DNA of 64,000 nt from positions 248,001 through 312,000 of the forward strand of contig NZ_NESI01000002.1 of the NCBI RefSeq assembly GCF_002778325.1, given 5' to 3'. Positions 7,980-16,234 of this stretch are shown here, in pieces. The position numbers and the translations under genes are program-made. Position 1 is the first letter of the stretch, and every line of letters starts with the position of its first letter. The notes beneath the pieces are model-generated. The model ran no database searches, was not told where the DNA came from, and saw only the letters and a list, made by a program, of their open reading frames with translations. Origin of the DNA: Limnohabitans sp. B9-3 (GTDB lineage Bacteria > Pseudomonadota > Gammaproteobacteria > Burkholderiales > Burkholderiaceae_C).

Positions 7980-8402
7980 TCAATGTAAAAAACGTTTTGA
8001 TAGCTTCAAAACGCTGGGTCCAATGCATTTGGAGATAGCTTGGCGGTGTTTGGCGAACCACACATAGGCGGGCTGAAGCAGCGGTTGTAGCCAAGATCGC
8101 GACAAAATCCAGGCCAAAAACGGCAACTTTGCCAACTTGTAAGCCAAGGCAAACACGGGCACGCCGACCAACACCTCGCCGCTTGCCATGCGTCCGTGGA
8201 TTTGCGCCATGGCCAATTCGCAGGAAATGGCGTGGGTATTGGCGTCAAAACTGTTGTGCGCCACATCCACAAAACCCAACTTTCCCTCGGCGTTGCGCGT
8301 TTGCAAAAACTCAATTTCGGCCACGCACAAGGGGCATTGGCCGTCGTAGTAGAGGGTAAGTTCGGGTGCGCTGTGCATGACAGGGGTGGCGGGTAAAACC
8401 AT
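7980..8402 (-). CDS. DCC-family thiol-disulfide oxidoreductase-like protein (DUF393)
   Basis: A 140-residue protein with the DCC-family signature LYYDGQCPLCVAEIEFL near residue 20, which includes a thioredoxin-like CPLC pair, followed by a thioredoxin-type fold (GKLGFVDVAH, then EVLVGVPVFALAY). The C-terminus is rich in Trp and Lys (FLAWILSRSWLQPLLQPAY) and may lie on the membrane. Start codons at 8402 (ATG) and 8378 (ATG, MHSAPEL) are both possible, and neither has a clear ribosome site. It is divergent from the amidase at 8445. The biochemical role of DCC proteins is largely unproven. Confidence 0.8.
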   Translation of the reverse strand: MVLPATPVMHSAPELTLYYDGQCPLCVAEIEFLQTRNAEGKLGFVDVAHNSFDANTHAISCELAMAQIHGRMASGEVLVGVPVFALAYKLAKLPFLAWILSRSWLQPLLQPAYVWFAKHRQAISKCIGPSVLKLSKRFLH

Positions 8403-8444
8403 CAATAATTGAATGTCTTCAGGCTATCACACGAGGAATTCCCA

Positions 8445-9758
8445 ATGTCCGACACGTTTTCTCACGCCACATCTCAAGACCGGGTCACACGCAGCTTGCA
8501 GCTGGCCCACAGCGAGGCTGCACAACACGTGTTCACCCATGTGTTCGACGAGCAAGCGCTGGCGCAAGCCCGCGCTGCTGATGCCGCTCGCCAAGCCGGC
8601 AAGCCTCTGGGCGCTTTGCATGGCCTGCCTATCACGCTCAAAGACAACTACGACATGGCCGGCCAGACCACGATGGCGGGCACGGTGGTGTGCGAGGGCG
8701 AACCTGCTGCGGCGCAAGACGCTGTCTCGGTTGCCCGTTTGCGCCAAGCCGGTGCCGTGATTGTGGGCAAAACCAACATGAGCGAGTTTGCGTTCTCAGG
8801 CGTGGGCATCAACCCGCACTACGGGACGCCGCGTAACCCGTGTGATGCCAAGGTCGCGCGCGTGCCGGGTGGTTCGTCGTCGGGTGCGGCGGTGTCGGTG
8901 GCTTTGGGGCTGGCGGTGGCGGGCTTGGGCTCAGATACGGGGGGCTCCATTCGTATTCCAGCGGCCTTGTGCGGTGTGGTCGGGTTCAAAAGCACGCAGT
9001 CACGCATTCCTTTGCAAGGGGTGATGGAGTTGTCGCGCACGCTCGATACCGTGGGTGCCATCACCCGCAATGTGCGCGACAGCTTGGTGGTGGAGGGCGT
9101 TTTGTCGCAGCAGCCCTTGTTGGCTGATGCGGCGGATTTGCGCGGTGTGCGTTTTGCTGTGCCGCAAACTTTGTTTTTGGACGAGCTGGACCCCGAAGTG
9201 GCCTTGGCGTTTGCGCGAGCTTTGACCCGCATTTCTGCGGCGGGCGCACAACTGGTTGAGTTGCCTTTGTCCGCGTTGAGCGAGATTGCAGCGCGCAGCC
9301 AGCCGGGTGGTTTTTCACCGGTTGAAGGTTTTGCGGCGCACCATGCGCGTTTGGCGCGCGCCCCAGACCGCATCGATCCGCGTGTGGCGTTTCGCATGGC
9401 GCAGGGGAAGGGCGTCAGCGCCCTCGATTATTTGGAGCTGCACAACCGGCGTCACGAATGGATCAGCCACATGGAGGCCGAGCTGCAAGGCTTTGATGCC
9501 ATGCTCAGCCCGACGGTGGCCTTGGTGGCCCCAGAGTTGGCGCCGTTGCTGGTCGACGATGTGGCCTTCTTCAATACCAACCGACTGCTGTTGCGCAATC
9601 CGGCGGCCATCAACTATTTGAATGGCTGCGCGTTCAGTTTGCCGTGCCAAGTTGCAGGTGAATTGCCTGTGGGCTTGATGGTGTCGTCCTTACGCGGTCA
9701 TGACGCTCGACTGGCTGCCATTGCTTTGGCGTTAGAGCCTTTGCTGATTGCGCCTTAA
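8445..9758 (+). CDS. Amidase signature (AS) family amidase
   Basis: A 437-residue AS-family hydrolase that cleaves carboxamides with a Ser-cisSer-Lys triad. All three residues are visible: Lys66 (LPITLKDNYD), cis-Ser144 in PGGSSSG and nucleophile Ser168 in SDTGGSIRIPA. The length is that of stand-alone amidases rather than GatA, and there is no signal peptide. The ATG at 8445 is preceded by ACGAGG at proper spacing; the frame is open 36 bp further upstream from a TTG but that looks non-coding. The substrate is not predictable. It stands alone between the DCC gene and the small secreted proteins. Confidence 0.88.
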   Translation: MSDTFSHATSQDRVTRSLQLAHSEAAQHVFTHVFDEQALAQARAADAARQAGKPLGALHGLPITLKDNYDMAGQTTMAGTVVCEGEPAAAQDAVSVARLRQAGAVIVGKTNMSEFAFSGVGINPHYGTPRNPCDAKVARVPGGSSSGAAVSVALGLAVAGLGSDTGGSIRIPAALCGVVGFKSTQSRIPLQGVMELSRTLDTVGAITRNVRDSLVVEGVLSQQPLLADAADLRGVRFAVPQTLFLDELDPEVALAFARALTRISAAGAQLVELPLSALSEIAARSQPGGFSPVEGFAAHHARLARAPDRIDPRVAFRMAQGKGVSALDYLELHNRRHEWISHMEAELQGFDAMLSPTVALVAPELAPLLVDDVAFFNTNRLLLRNPAAINYLNGCAFSLPCQVAGELPVGLMVSSLRGHDARLAAIALALEPLLIAP

Positions 9759-9843
9759 CAAGGGTTTGCAATGCCTTTACAAATGCGTTGCGCGCGGCTT
9801 TGAGTTGGCGATGGACAATAGAGGTCTTCAAAGGAGAGCCCAC

Positions 9844-10233
9844 ATGAACTTCAATCAACGCACCCTTGGATTAGGCCTTGTGTTGCTGCTCTGCTTCAGC
9901 GCGGCCCAAGCACATGGTCCCTACAGAGGCGGCAGCTATCGCCATGGCGGTGGCTGGGGTTACAACGGCTGGTGGGCTCCGGCGTTGGTGGGCGGTGCCA
10001 TGGTGGGCTCGGCGGTGTATTTGTCGCGGCCCTATCCCGATGTGCAGACGTCGACCATCATCCTCAACAACCCGCCGACGGTGGTGGTGACCCACCCTCA
10101 ACCCATGTACGCCCCCCAAGTCAGTGGCATGCCTGCTGCACCTGTTGAAGCTTACTTTTGCCAAGAAACGCGTCAGTACTACCCCCAGGTGCAAACCTGC
10201 GTCAGCCCTTGGTTGGTGGTGATTCCTCGTTAA
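9844..10233 (+). CDS. Small secreted Gly/His/Tyr-rich protein, function unknown (paralogue A)
   Basis: 129 residues: a signal peptide (MNFNQRTLGLGLVLLLCFSA, cleavage near AQAHG), a His/Gly/Arg-rich stretch (YRGGSYRHGGGWGYNGWW), a small hydrophobic Gly/Ala segment (PALVGGAMVGSAVYLS), a Pro/Val-rich linker, and a C-terminal block YFCQETRQYYPQVQTC with two Cys. AAAGGAGA precedes the ATG at 9844. The C-terminal block recurs in the next gene, so the two are a tandem duplication that has diverged. It is likely periplasmic or outer-membrane-associated; the His-rich part might bind metal (inference). Confidence 0.75.
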   Translation: MNFNQRTLGLGLVLLLCFSAAQAHGPYRGGSYRHGGGWGYNGWWAPALVGGAMVGSAVYLSRPYPDVQTSTIILNNPPTVVVTHPQPMYAPQVSGMPAAPVEAYFCQETRQYYPQVQTCVSPWLVVIPR

Positions 10234-10347
10234 CTTTGCGGGGACTTTTCAGGGGTGTGGGCGTCCGCTGTCATCCATTCGCTCAAGCCGCGCGTTGTGA
10301 TCTGACCGCAAGGTCTTTGATCGCAACTTTTGCAAAGTGAGTTCCCC

Positions 10348-10794
10348 ATGAAACGTGTTGTCCAACTCTTGGTCTGTGTTTTAGCAGGTGTGTGCGCTGT
10401 TCCCGCGATGGCGGATGGTCGTGGTCACGGTGGCTGGCATGGCGCAGGTTGGCATGGCGCAGGTGGGCATGTGAACCGCTTCAATGGTGGTCAGCAGTTC
10501 GGTGCTCACCAAGGCGGCGTTCACCAGGGTGGCGGTTTTGCTTATCGACACGGCGGTCACGGCCATCGTGGTGGTTGGAGCGGCAATTGGGTGGGCCCCG
10601 CTGTGGGGGCGGCCTTGTTAGGCGGCGCTATTTATGCTGCCAGCACCCCCAGCTATGCGGTTCAACAGCAAGTTCTGATTGCCCCCCAGCCTCTGCCTGC
10701 AGCACCGCGTGTGGCGTACTTTTGCAGCACGGCTCAGGCCTATTACCCCCAAGTGCCCACTTGCCAAGTGCCTTGGCAGTTGGTCAGCTATTAA
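10348..10794 (+). CDS. Small secreted Gly/His-rich protein, function unknown (paralogue B)
   Basis: 148 residues with a signal peptide (MKRVVQLLVCVLAGVCAVPA, cleavage near MADG), a long Gly/His region with near-repeats (GGWHGAGWHGAGGH, then GAHQGGVHQGG), a WVGPAVGAALLGGAIYA segment and the conserved C-terminal block YFCSTAQAYYPQVPTC. It shares domain order and the YFC-x5-YYPQV-x-TC-x2-PW pattern with the preceding gene. The ATG at 10348 starts a proper signal peptide. Its TAA stop overlaps the convergent exonuclease stop within one TTAA. The role is unknown; a His-rich envelope protein of this size may sequester metal or sit in the outer membrane. Confidence 0.75.
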   Translation: MKRVVQLLVCVLAGVCAVPAMADGRGHGGWHGAGWHGAGGHVNRFNGGQQFGAHQGGVHQGGGFAYRHGGHGHRGGWSGNWVGPAVGAALLGGAIYAASTPSYAVQQQVLIAPQPLPAAPRVAYFCSTAQAYYPQVPTCQVPWQLVSY

Positions 10795-11717
10795 AGCGTG
10801 ACCATCTCTTTGTGACCTTCGCGGTTGGAGTAGCGCACTTGGCCGCCTTGGGTCTCAATTTCAACCCGCGCGCTGCGTTGGCCATAAACCCGGCTTTTCA
10901 GCCAATCCAACTCTTGCTGCCGTTCTTTTGGGCCAGCCACTACGCGGCTCCAGCAGCGTAACTCGGCGGACCAGCGGTAGCCCCGTGTTTTGAGCATGTC
11001 TTTGGTTTCAAACGGTGAGTTGATCGCGTAGATTTTTTCTTGCGGCTTATTGAGCGTTTCGAGCAAGGCCAGCATGGCGGTTTGTTGGCTTTGCGGCAGT
11101 ACGCGGTTGAGTAACTCCAGCAAAGCCCAGCAGTCGGCTTCGGCGCGATGGGCCTCGTAAAAATAGCCTTGGGTGCCCACCAAATACTCCAGTTTGGCCG
11201 ACCCAAACCCTTCATCGCGCCAGTTGATGTCGTTGATGCTGCAGGCCCAGTTCAGCTTCTGAAACAGGGGCCAGCGCGCTTCCACAAACGGGCGGTCAAA
11301 TTTGGCGTTGTGGGCAATCACCACTTGCACGTCTTTCATCAGCGCGGCCACTTGGGCGTCGTCAATGCGTTTGCCTTGCACCATGTCGTCGGTGATGTGG
11401 TGCACCGCGATGGTGGCGGGGGGAATGGCAAAGCCGGGGTCTTCCAACTCGTCAAACACGTTCAGCACTTGGTAGACCACACCGGTTTCTGGATCGAACT
11501 CGAACACCAGCATGCCCAGCTCGATCACACGGTCGTTATTGGAATCAAGGCCTGTGGTTTCGGTGTCGAGCACCACGCCTTTGCACAAGCGCTGGCCCGG
11601 TTGTGCCTGGTTCATCGTGTGACGTGGCACCAAGCGGCGCAACACGCGGTAGTCGGGGTGCTGCTCCAGTTGTTGGGCAATTTGTTCGAGGGCTTGGGGG
11701 GTGAGCGTGTCGGTCAT
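10791..11717 (-). CDS. 3'-5' exonuclease, DnaQ/DEDDh family
   Basis: A 308-residue nuclease. The exonuclease core starts at GVVLDTETTGLD (Asp51, Glu53) and continues through VHHITDDMVQG (Exo II region) and VIAHNAKFDRPFVEARW. A later HRAEADCWALLELL supplies the Exo III His and Asp of the DEDDh type. The C-terminal 80 residues (TRGYRWSAELRCWSRVV) form an extra domain seen in epsilon-like proteins that are not the replicative proofreader. No helicase or GIY-YIG domain is attached. It probably acts in DNA repair or RNA trimming. It faces the small secreted genes and is followed upstream by the MFS gene. Confidence 0.87.
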   Translation of the reverse strand: MTDTLTPQALEQIAQQLEQHPDYRVLRRLVPRHTMNQAQPGQRLCKGVVLDTETTGLDSNNDRVIELGMLVFEFDPETGVVYQVLNVFDELEDPGFAIPPATIAVHHITDDMVQGKRIDDAQVAALMKDVQVVIAHNAKFDRPFVEARWPLFQKLNWACSINDINWRDEGFGSAKLEYLVGTQGYFYEAHRAEADCWALLELLNRVLPQSQQTAMLALLETLNKPQEKIYAINSPFETKDMLKTRGYRWSAELRCWSRVVAGPKERQQELDWLKSRVYGQRSARVEIETQGGQVRYSNREGHKEMVTL

Positions 11718-11747
11718 GCGAGAGAAAAACGGTGAAATGAGAAAAGT

Positions 11748-12968
11748 TTAAGCGCGGTCCGCTTCAGTCGCGTTGCGCCGGGCGGTGGCCTGCGAAAAAA
11801 ACAAGCCCAGAGCCACCACGGCGACCGCATCGCAGGCCATCACAGCGCTCGATGAAAAGTGGTCCATCAACGCGGCCAAAGCCAATACGCCGAGGGATTG
11901 CCCCAAAAACAAGGAGCCTGCAAACAGGGTCACGCCGGTGGCGCGCGCCGTGGGCACCATCTGTGTGGCCTTGGCTTGCAAGGTGTTGTGAAGCATGGCG
12001 AAACCAAAGCCCGCCACAAAGCATGCCGGAATAGCCAAAGGCCACCAAGGCGTGAGCGCGATCCCCCCAAATGCCAAGCCTAAAGCCAAGCCGCCGTAGC
12101 GGGCCAGCCCGACTTCGCCAAAGCGGCGAATCGTCGACTTGGCGGTGGCCATGTAGGTCAAGCCACCCAATCCAAAGAGTGCTGTGGTGGCGCCTGACAA
12201 GGTCAAAGAAATGCCATGCGTGTGGTGCAAGTGCGACGCCGTCACGGCCAACAAGCCAAACACGGTGGCACCTTCGAGGACCGCGGTCCCCAATAAAGTG
12301 CGGGCCCACGGGTTGCGCGCCACTTGGGCCAGTTGTTTGAAAAATCCAGCGGGGGCATGGTCAGCAGGGGGCGTGTGGTCAAGGTGTGCGCTGTGGCGCC
12401 ACAGCAGCCAAGTGACAACACAGAAAAAAGCCGCCATCAGCGCAAACGCCCAACGCCAGCCTAAGGTATCGGTCAGCAAGCCGCCAAACAGTTGGCCCGC
12501 CGTGATGCCCAGCATGGTGCCCAAGCCCACACGGGCCAAGGTTTCTTGCCGCATTTCGTAATGCACCATGTCGCCCACCCACGCCATGGTCAGCGGAATG
12601 ATGGCCGCTGCGGCGACCGCGGTGACCACCCGCGCCGCCACTAAAAATTGCAAATCACCGCTTGCCACGGACAACGCGCAGCCCACGGTGCAGACCAAGG
12701 TGGCCAGCAGCACCACGCGGTACTTGCCAAAACGGTCGCCGACGGGGCCATAAAACAATTGCATCAAGCCATAGACGATGGCAAACACAGAAATAACTTG
12801 GGCCACTTCGCCAATAGGCGCATTGAACTCACGCGACAGCTCCGGCAGCATGGGGTCGCAAATGCGCTGCACCGCCATGCTCGAAAACGTGGCCAAAGAC
12901 AACAGAAAAATCGCTCGTCGGGTGGCGGGCGATAGGGCGAGAGAGAGGGGATGTGGGGCAGATTTCAA
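11748..12968 (-). CDS. MFS transporter (probable drug or metabolite exporter)
   Basis: 406 residues with about twelve hydrophobic segments. The loop between TM2 and TM3 shows the major-facilitator motif A variant GPVGDRFGKYRVV, and TM1 begins after a short cytoplasmic tail (ATRRAIFLLSLATFSSMAV). The protein resembles the DHA1/AraJ type of proton-coupled exporters. It is transcribed in the same direction as the exonuclease gene 30 bp away, but nothing links their functions. The substrate is unknown. Confidence 0.87.
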   Translation of the reverse strand: MKSAPHPLSLALSPATRRAIFLLSLATFSSMAVQRICDPMLPELSREFNAPIGEVAQVISVFAIVYGLMQLFYGPVGDRFGKYRVVLLATLVCTVGCALSVASGDLQFLVAARVVTAVAAAAIIPLTMAWVGDMVHYEMRQETLARVGLGTMLGITAGQLFGGLLTDTLGWRWAFALMAAFFCVVTWLLWRHSAHLDHTPPADHAPAGFFKQLAQVARNPWARTLLGTAVLEGATVFGLLAVTASHLHHTHGISLTLSGATTALFGLGGLTYMATAKSTIRRFGEVGLARYGGLALGLAFGGIALTPWWPLAIPACFVAGFGFAMLHNTLQAKATQMVPTARATGVTLFAGSLFLGQSLGVLALAALMDHFSSSAVMACDAVAVVALGLFFSQATARRNATEADRA

Positions 12969-13055
12969 AGCGCAACCACTTTACTACGGGCTTGCTTTTT
13001 CGCATGTCACAGGGGCGCATGATTTGGTGATTTATCTTTGAATTTGTTGATAAAT

Positions 13056-13074
13056 TGATTAAATTAATTAATCA
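13056..13074. promoter_or_regulatory. A+T-rich palindrome upstream of PLD lipoprotein gene
   Basis: TGATTAA (13056-13062) and TTAATCA (13068-13074) form a perfect 7-bp inverted repeat around ATTAA. It sits in a strongly A+T-rich 60-bp patch in the 131-bp gap between the divergent MFS and PLD genes, 26 bp before the PLD start. The shape is that of an operator for a dimeric regulator (MarR or TetR type). The regulator is unknown. Confidence 0.4.
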
Positions 13075-13099
13075 GTCATCGAGCAGATAACATTCACGC

Positions 13100-13654
13100 A
13101 TGGAGCACCTGAGATTTGTTCGCGTGATGTTGGCCGTGTACGCGTTTGCGCTCAGCGCGGGCTGCGCGTCGGTTGACAAAGCGCCTGATTTTTCCAAGTC
13201 CTCTCTTCCCACCGCCGAGGTATTGGGGGTGTATTTCAGTCCACCGGCCGGTGCGGCTGCCGCCATCGTCAAAGCCATCGACGCCAGTGAGCGCGAAGTG
13301 CTGGTGCAAGCCTACGGCTTCACGCACCAGGGCATTGCGCAAGCCTTGGTGCGGGCGCAGCAGCGTGGGGTCGCCGTTCAAGTGCTGTTGGACATGAAAA
13401 CTGGCAAATCCAACCGCGGTGTGGCGGACGTTTTAGCGGCGGGCCACGTGGCGGTGCGTGAAGATGGCAAGCACGCCATTGCGCATAACAAAGTGATGGT
13501 GATTGATGGGGCGGTGGTGATTACCGGCAGCTTTAACTTCACAAATTCGGCAGAAATGCGAAATGCCGAAAACACCTTGATTCTCAAATCTACCGAATTG
13601 GCGCAAATTTACAAAAAACAATGGACGCAGCATTGGGCGCATGGGCGGGAGTGA
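13100..13654 (+). CDS. Phospholipase D-family endonuclease-like lipoprotein (single HKD motif)
   Basis: A 184-residue protein with a lipoprotein signal ending LSAGC (Cys22), so it is probably anchored in the envelope and faces the periplasm. The single PLD motif is complete: HNKVMVIDGAVVITGSFNF, with His, Lys and Asp in HxKxxxxD and the following GSxNF. One HKD copy per chain fits the Nuc-type subfamily, which works as a dimer and cleaves nucleic acid or phosphodiesters. The N-terminal part (AIDASEREVLVQAYGFTHQ) is the matching PLD fold strand. An A+T-rich palindrome lies just upstream. Confidence 0.85.
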   Translation: MEHLRFVRVMLAVYAFALSAGCASVDKAPDFSKSSLPTAEVLGVYFSPPAGAAAAIVKAIDASEREVLVQAYGFTHQGIAQALVRAQQRGVAVQVLLDMKTGKSNRGVADVLAAGHVAVREDGKHAIAHNKVMVIDGAVVITGSFNFTNSAEMRNAENTLILKSTELAQIYKKQWTQHWAHGRE

Positions 13655-13715
13655 CCAGTCCGCGTCCAGATTTAGTCTGCCGGCTCTAAACACCGGTTTC
13701 AGCGCAGGCCATTGC

Positions 13716-13743
13716 TTGTCAAGGCTGACATTGTCTTTAGAAT
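13716..13743 (+). promoter_or_regulatory. Candidate sigma-70 promoter of phasin gene
   Basis: TTGTCA (13716-13721) and TAGAAT (13738-13743) each match the -35 and -10 consensus at five of six bases with a 16-bp spacer. The position leaves a leader of about 80 bases before the phasin ATG at 13830. Prediction from sequence only. Confidence 0.5.
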
Positions 13744-13829
13744 TCAATCAATGCTGCACTGCAACAAAAAGCAGCCCAGGTGGGTAAGTTCTGCGCAGTT
13801 TTCATTTTTATTAATTTTGGAGATTCAAC

Positions 13830-14375
13830 ATGAACATGACCCCTGAACAAATCATCGCTGCCAACAAAGCCAATTTGGAAACACTGATGGGCTTGACCAC
13901 CAAGGCTTTCTCTGGTGTAGAGCAACTCATCGAGTTGAACTTGGCGGCTGCCAAATCTGCTTTGGCTGACTCGCAGCAACAAACCCAAGCTGCTTTGAGC
14001 GTGAAAGACGCCCAAGAGTTGGTGGCTTTGCAAGCCAGCCTGTTCCAGCCTTTGGCCGAAAAAGCAGCCGCTTACAACCGTCATTTGGTCGAAATCGCGA
14101 CTGGTTCCAGCGCTGAGTTTCAAGGCCACGTTGAAGGCAAAGTGGCTGAAGCTCAAAAAGCTTTCCACGCCATGATCGACAACGCCACCAAAAATGCACC
14201 TGCCGGTTCTGAAGCCGCTGTGGCTGCCTTCAAAACGGCCGTTTCTGCCGGCAACAATGCCTTAGAAACTGTGCAAAAAGCGGTGAAACAAGCAACGGAT
14301 GTTGCTGACGCTAACCTGAAAACCATGACCGCTACCGCTTTGAACGCTGGCAAAACAACTGCTAAAAAGCGTTGA
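13830..14375 (+). CDS. phaP: Phasin family protein (polyhydroxyalkanoate granule coat)
   Basis: 181 residues, nearly all amphipathic helix, beginning [20 protein letters not shown], the standard start of Burkholderiales phasins, followed by [19 protein letters not shown] and [21 protein letters not shown]. The C-terminus is Ala/Lys-rich ([10 protein letters not shown]). Phasins coat polyhydroxyalkanoate granules in the cytoplasm and limit their size. TTTTGGAG precedes the ATG. The gene has its own promoter candidate and a strong terminator, so it is probably monocistronic. No PHA synthase is in the window. Confidence 0.93.
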   Translation: MNMTPEQIIAANKANLETLMGLTTKAFSGVEQLIELNLAAAKSALADSQQQTQAALSVKDAQELVALQASLFQPLAEKAAAYNRHLVEIATGSSAEFQGHVEGKVAEAQKAFHAMIDNATKNAPAGSEAAVAAFKTAVSAGNNALETVQKAVKQATDVADANLKTMTATALNAGKTTAKKR

Positions 14376-14413
14376 TCCAACGCTGACCCTTTCAGGTTTT
14401 CCAAGACCTTGAG

Positions 14414-14440
14414 ACGGCACCTTCGGGTGCCGTTTTTTTT
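14414..14440 (+). terminator. Rho-independent terminator after phasin gene
   Basis: ACGGCACC (14414-14421), a TTCG tetraloop and GGTGCCGT (14426-14433), followed by a run of T to 14440, form a textbook intrinsic terminator 39 bp behind the phasin stop. Confidence 0.93.
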
Positions 14441-14477
14441 GGTTCTAATACAAGCCTGTTGAACAAGGAGTGCTGTT

Positions 14478-15587
14478 TTGGACAAAGTGGATGGTGTCGT
14501 GATTGGCGCAGGGGTGGTCGGATTGGCGGTGGCGCGCGCGCTGACGCAGGCTGCGCCCGACAACGCCCGCGATTGGTTGGTCCTCGAGGCGGCAGACGCG
14601 ATTGGCACTGGCACAAGTTCGCGCAACAGTGAGGTCATCCACGCTGGTATTTACTACCCGCAAGGTTCGCTCAAGGCCCAGTTATGTGTCAAAGGGCGCC
14701 AAATGCTCTATGCCTATGCGGCGGAGCGTGGCATTGGACACCAGCGTTGTGGCAAGTTGATCGTGGCGACCAACGATCACCAAGTGACGGCTCTTCAGAG
14801 CATTCTTCAAAAAGCCCATGCCAACGGCGTGACCGACTTGGTGCAAATCGACGCTGCTTCGGCACAAGCCATGGAGCCCGCCTTGTCGTGTGTGGCGGCT
14901 TTGCATTCACCCAGCACCGGTATTGTGGACAGCCACGGTTTGATGCTCAGTTTGCAGGGTGACTTTGAAAATGCAGGGGGCATCGTTGCGTTCAATTCAG
15001 CGGTGACTGACGCCGTCTGCACGCCTGAAGGGATCGTGTTGTGTATGGCCGATGGCTCGGAATTGATGGCGCAAACGGTGGTCAACGCGGCGGGTTTGAC
15101 CGCACCTTGGCTGGCGCGCAAGTTTCAGGGCTTGGCCGCGCAGCATGTGCCGCAGGCTTACTTTGCCAAGGGAAACTATTTCACGCTCTCAGGTAAATCA
15201 CCGTTTTCGCGCTTGATTTACCCCGTGCCTGAAGCCGCAGGTTTGGGCGTGCATTTGACTTTAGACCTGGGCGGTCAAGCCAAATTTGGCCCCGATGTGC
15301 AGTGGGTCGACAGCCCCGACGACTTGGTGGTGTCGCCCGAGCACGAGCAACTGTTCTACAACGAGGTGCGCAAATATTGGCCGGCCCTAGCCGACGGCGC
15401 TTTGCAAGCGGGCTATGCCGGCATTCGCCCCAAGATTTCTGGCCCGCAAGAGGCATCGGCCGACTTTTGCATCCAAGGCCCTGCGGTGCATGGCGTGAAG
15501 GGTTTGGTGAATTTGTTTGGCATTGAGTCGCCGGGCTTGACCAGCTCGCTCGCCATTGGCGAGGCTGTGCGGCAGGCGTTGCAATAA
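14478..15587 (+). CDS. FAD-dependent oxidoreductase, L-2-hydroxyglutarate oxidase-like
   Basis: 369 residues of the DAO fold. The N-terminal dinucleotide-binding motif is [32 protein letters not shown] at about residue 50 is the signature of L-2-hydroxyglutarate oxidase/dehydrogenase (LhgO-type) proteins, and FAD contacts recur at the C-terminus ([20 protein letters not shown]). The start is TTG at 14478, placed 7 bp behind AAGGAG; no ATG fits the conserved N-terminus. The likely reaction is oxidation of an L-2-hydroxy acid to the 2-oxo acid with electrons to the respiratory chain. It is preceded by the phasin terminator, so it is transcribed separately. Confidence 0.85.
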   Translation: MDKVDGVVIGAGVVGLAVARALTQAAPDNARDWLVLEAADAIGTGTSSRNSEVIHAGIYYPQGSLKAQLCVKGRQMLYAYAAERGIGHQRCGKLIVATNDHQVTALQSILQKAHANGVTDLVQIDAASAQAMEPALSCVAALHSPSTGIVDSHGLMLSLQGDFENAGGIVAFNSAVTDAVCTPEGIVLCMADGSELMAQTVVNAAGLTAPWLARKFQGLAAQHVPQAYFAKGNYFTLSGKSPFSRLIYPVPEAAGLGVHLTLDLGGQAKFGPDVQWVDSPDDLVVSPEHEQLFYNEVRKYWPALADGALQAGYAGIRPKISGPQEASADFCIQGPAVHGVKGLVNLFGIESPGLTSSLAIGEAVRQALQ

Positions 15588-15670
15588 AAGCGGATGTTGG
15601 TGCTGACATGTCTGTGACTACAAGCACCTCCAAAGGCATACACGTCGCCATGCTTGTCCCCAGGCATGCA

Positions 15671-16165
15671 ATGACGAAGCGCCATTTTTTGGCGTTGTGT
15701 TTCACGCCTTGGGTGTTTGGGTGTTCGACGGCACCGCGTCAGGCGTCGATTACCGCACCGACCCCGCAAACCTATCCCAATAACCCTGCCAAGCGCCAAG
15801 ACATCGTGATGCAAGCCATTGCCATGCTCGACCGCGGCTACACCTACGGCGGCAAAAAACTGCACACGGGGTTTGATTGTTCGGGCTTGGTGACGTTTGT
15901 TTACAAAGAATCAGCGGGTATTTCGCTCAAAGGGAGTGCGGCGCAGATGGCCAGTGCCAGCAAACCGTTAGAAGCCCATGAAGCCCACCCGGGTGATTTG
16001 GTGTTTTTCAACACGCTAGGCAGCGCGTTTTCGCATGTGGGCATTTACATCGGCTCGGGCAAATTTGTGCACGCTGCCAATGAGCGCACCGGTGTGAAAA
16101 CCGAGCGACTGAGCAACGGCTATTGGTCCAAGCGCTTTGAGGGCTACCGCACCATTTTTGCCTAA
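15671..16165 (+). CDS. NlpC/P60 family C40 peptidase, lipoprotein
   Basis: About 164 residues from the ATG at 15671, giving a short lipoprotein signal (MTKRHFLALCFTPWVFGCS) with Cys18 as lipidation site. The catalytic domain shows FDCSGLVTFVYKE with the Cys nucleophile, then FSHVGIYIGSGKFVHAAN with the catalytic His. These enzymes cut peptide cross-links of peptidoglycan (Spr/MepS type). Starts at 15608 and 15650 are also open, but only 15671 gives a clean signal. The TAA stop lies inside the first unit of a heptamer repeat that fills the gap to pyrD. Confidence 0.87.
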   Translation: MTKRHFLALCFTPWVFGCSTAPRQASITAPTPQTYPNNPAKRQDIVMQAIAMLDRGYTYGGKKLHTGFDCSGLVTFVYKESAGISLKGSAAQMASASKPLEAHEAHPGDLVFFNTLGSAFSHVGIYIGSGKFVHAANERTGVKTERLSNGYWSKRFEGYRTIFA

Positions 16166-16214
16166 CGCCTAACGCCTAACGCCTAACGCCTAACGCCTAA
16201 CGCCTAACGCCTAA
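16160..16214. repeat. Tandem heptamer repeat, seven full GCCTAAC units plus a partial one
   Basis: GCCTAAC occurs seven times head to tail without a mismatch from 16160 to 16208, followed by GCCTAA up to 16214. The first unit supplies the stop codon of the NlpC/P60 gene, and the array ends 20 bp before the convergent pyrD stop. Each unit brings a TAA on the plus strand and a TAG on the minus strand in rotating frames. Perfect identity suggests slippage and a recent expansion. Confidence 0.95.
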
Positions 16215-16234
16215 GCTCCGTTTATCTTTGCGTT

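Noticed and set aside
16160-16214. Possible CRISPR array
   Set aside because: The heptamer units are contiguous without spacers and no cas gene is near; it is a simple tandem repeat.
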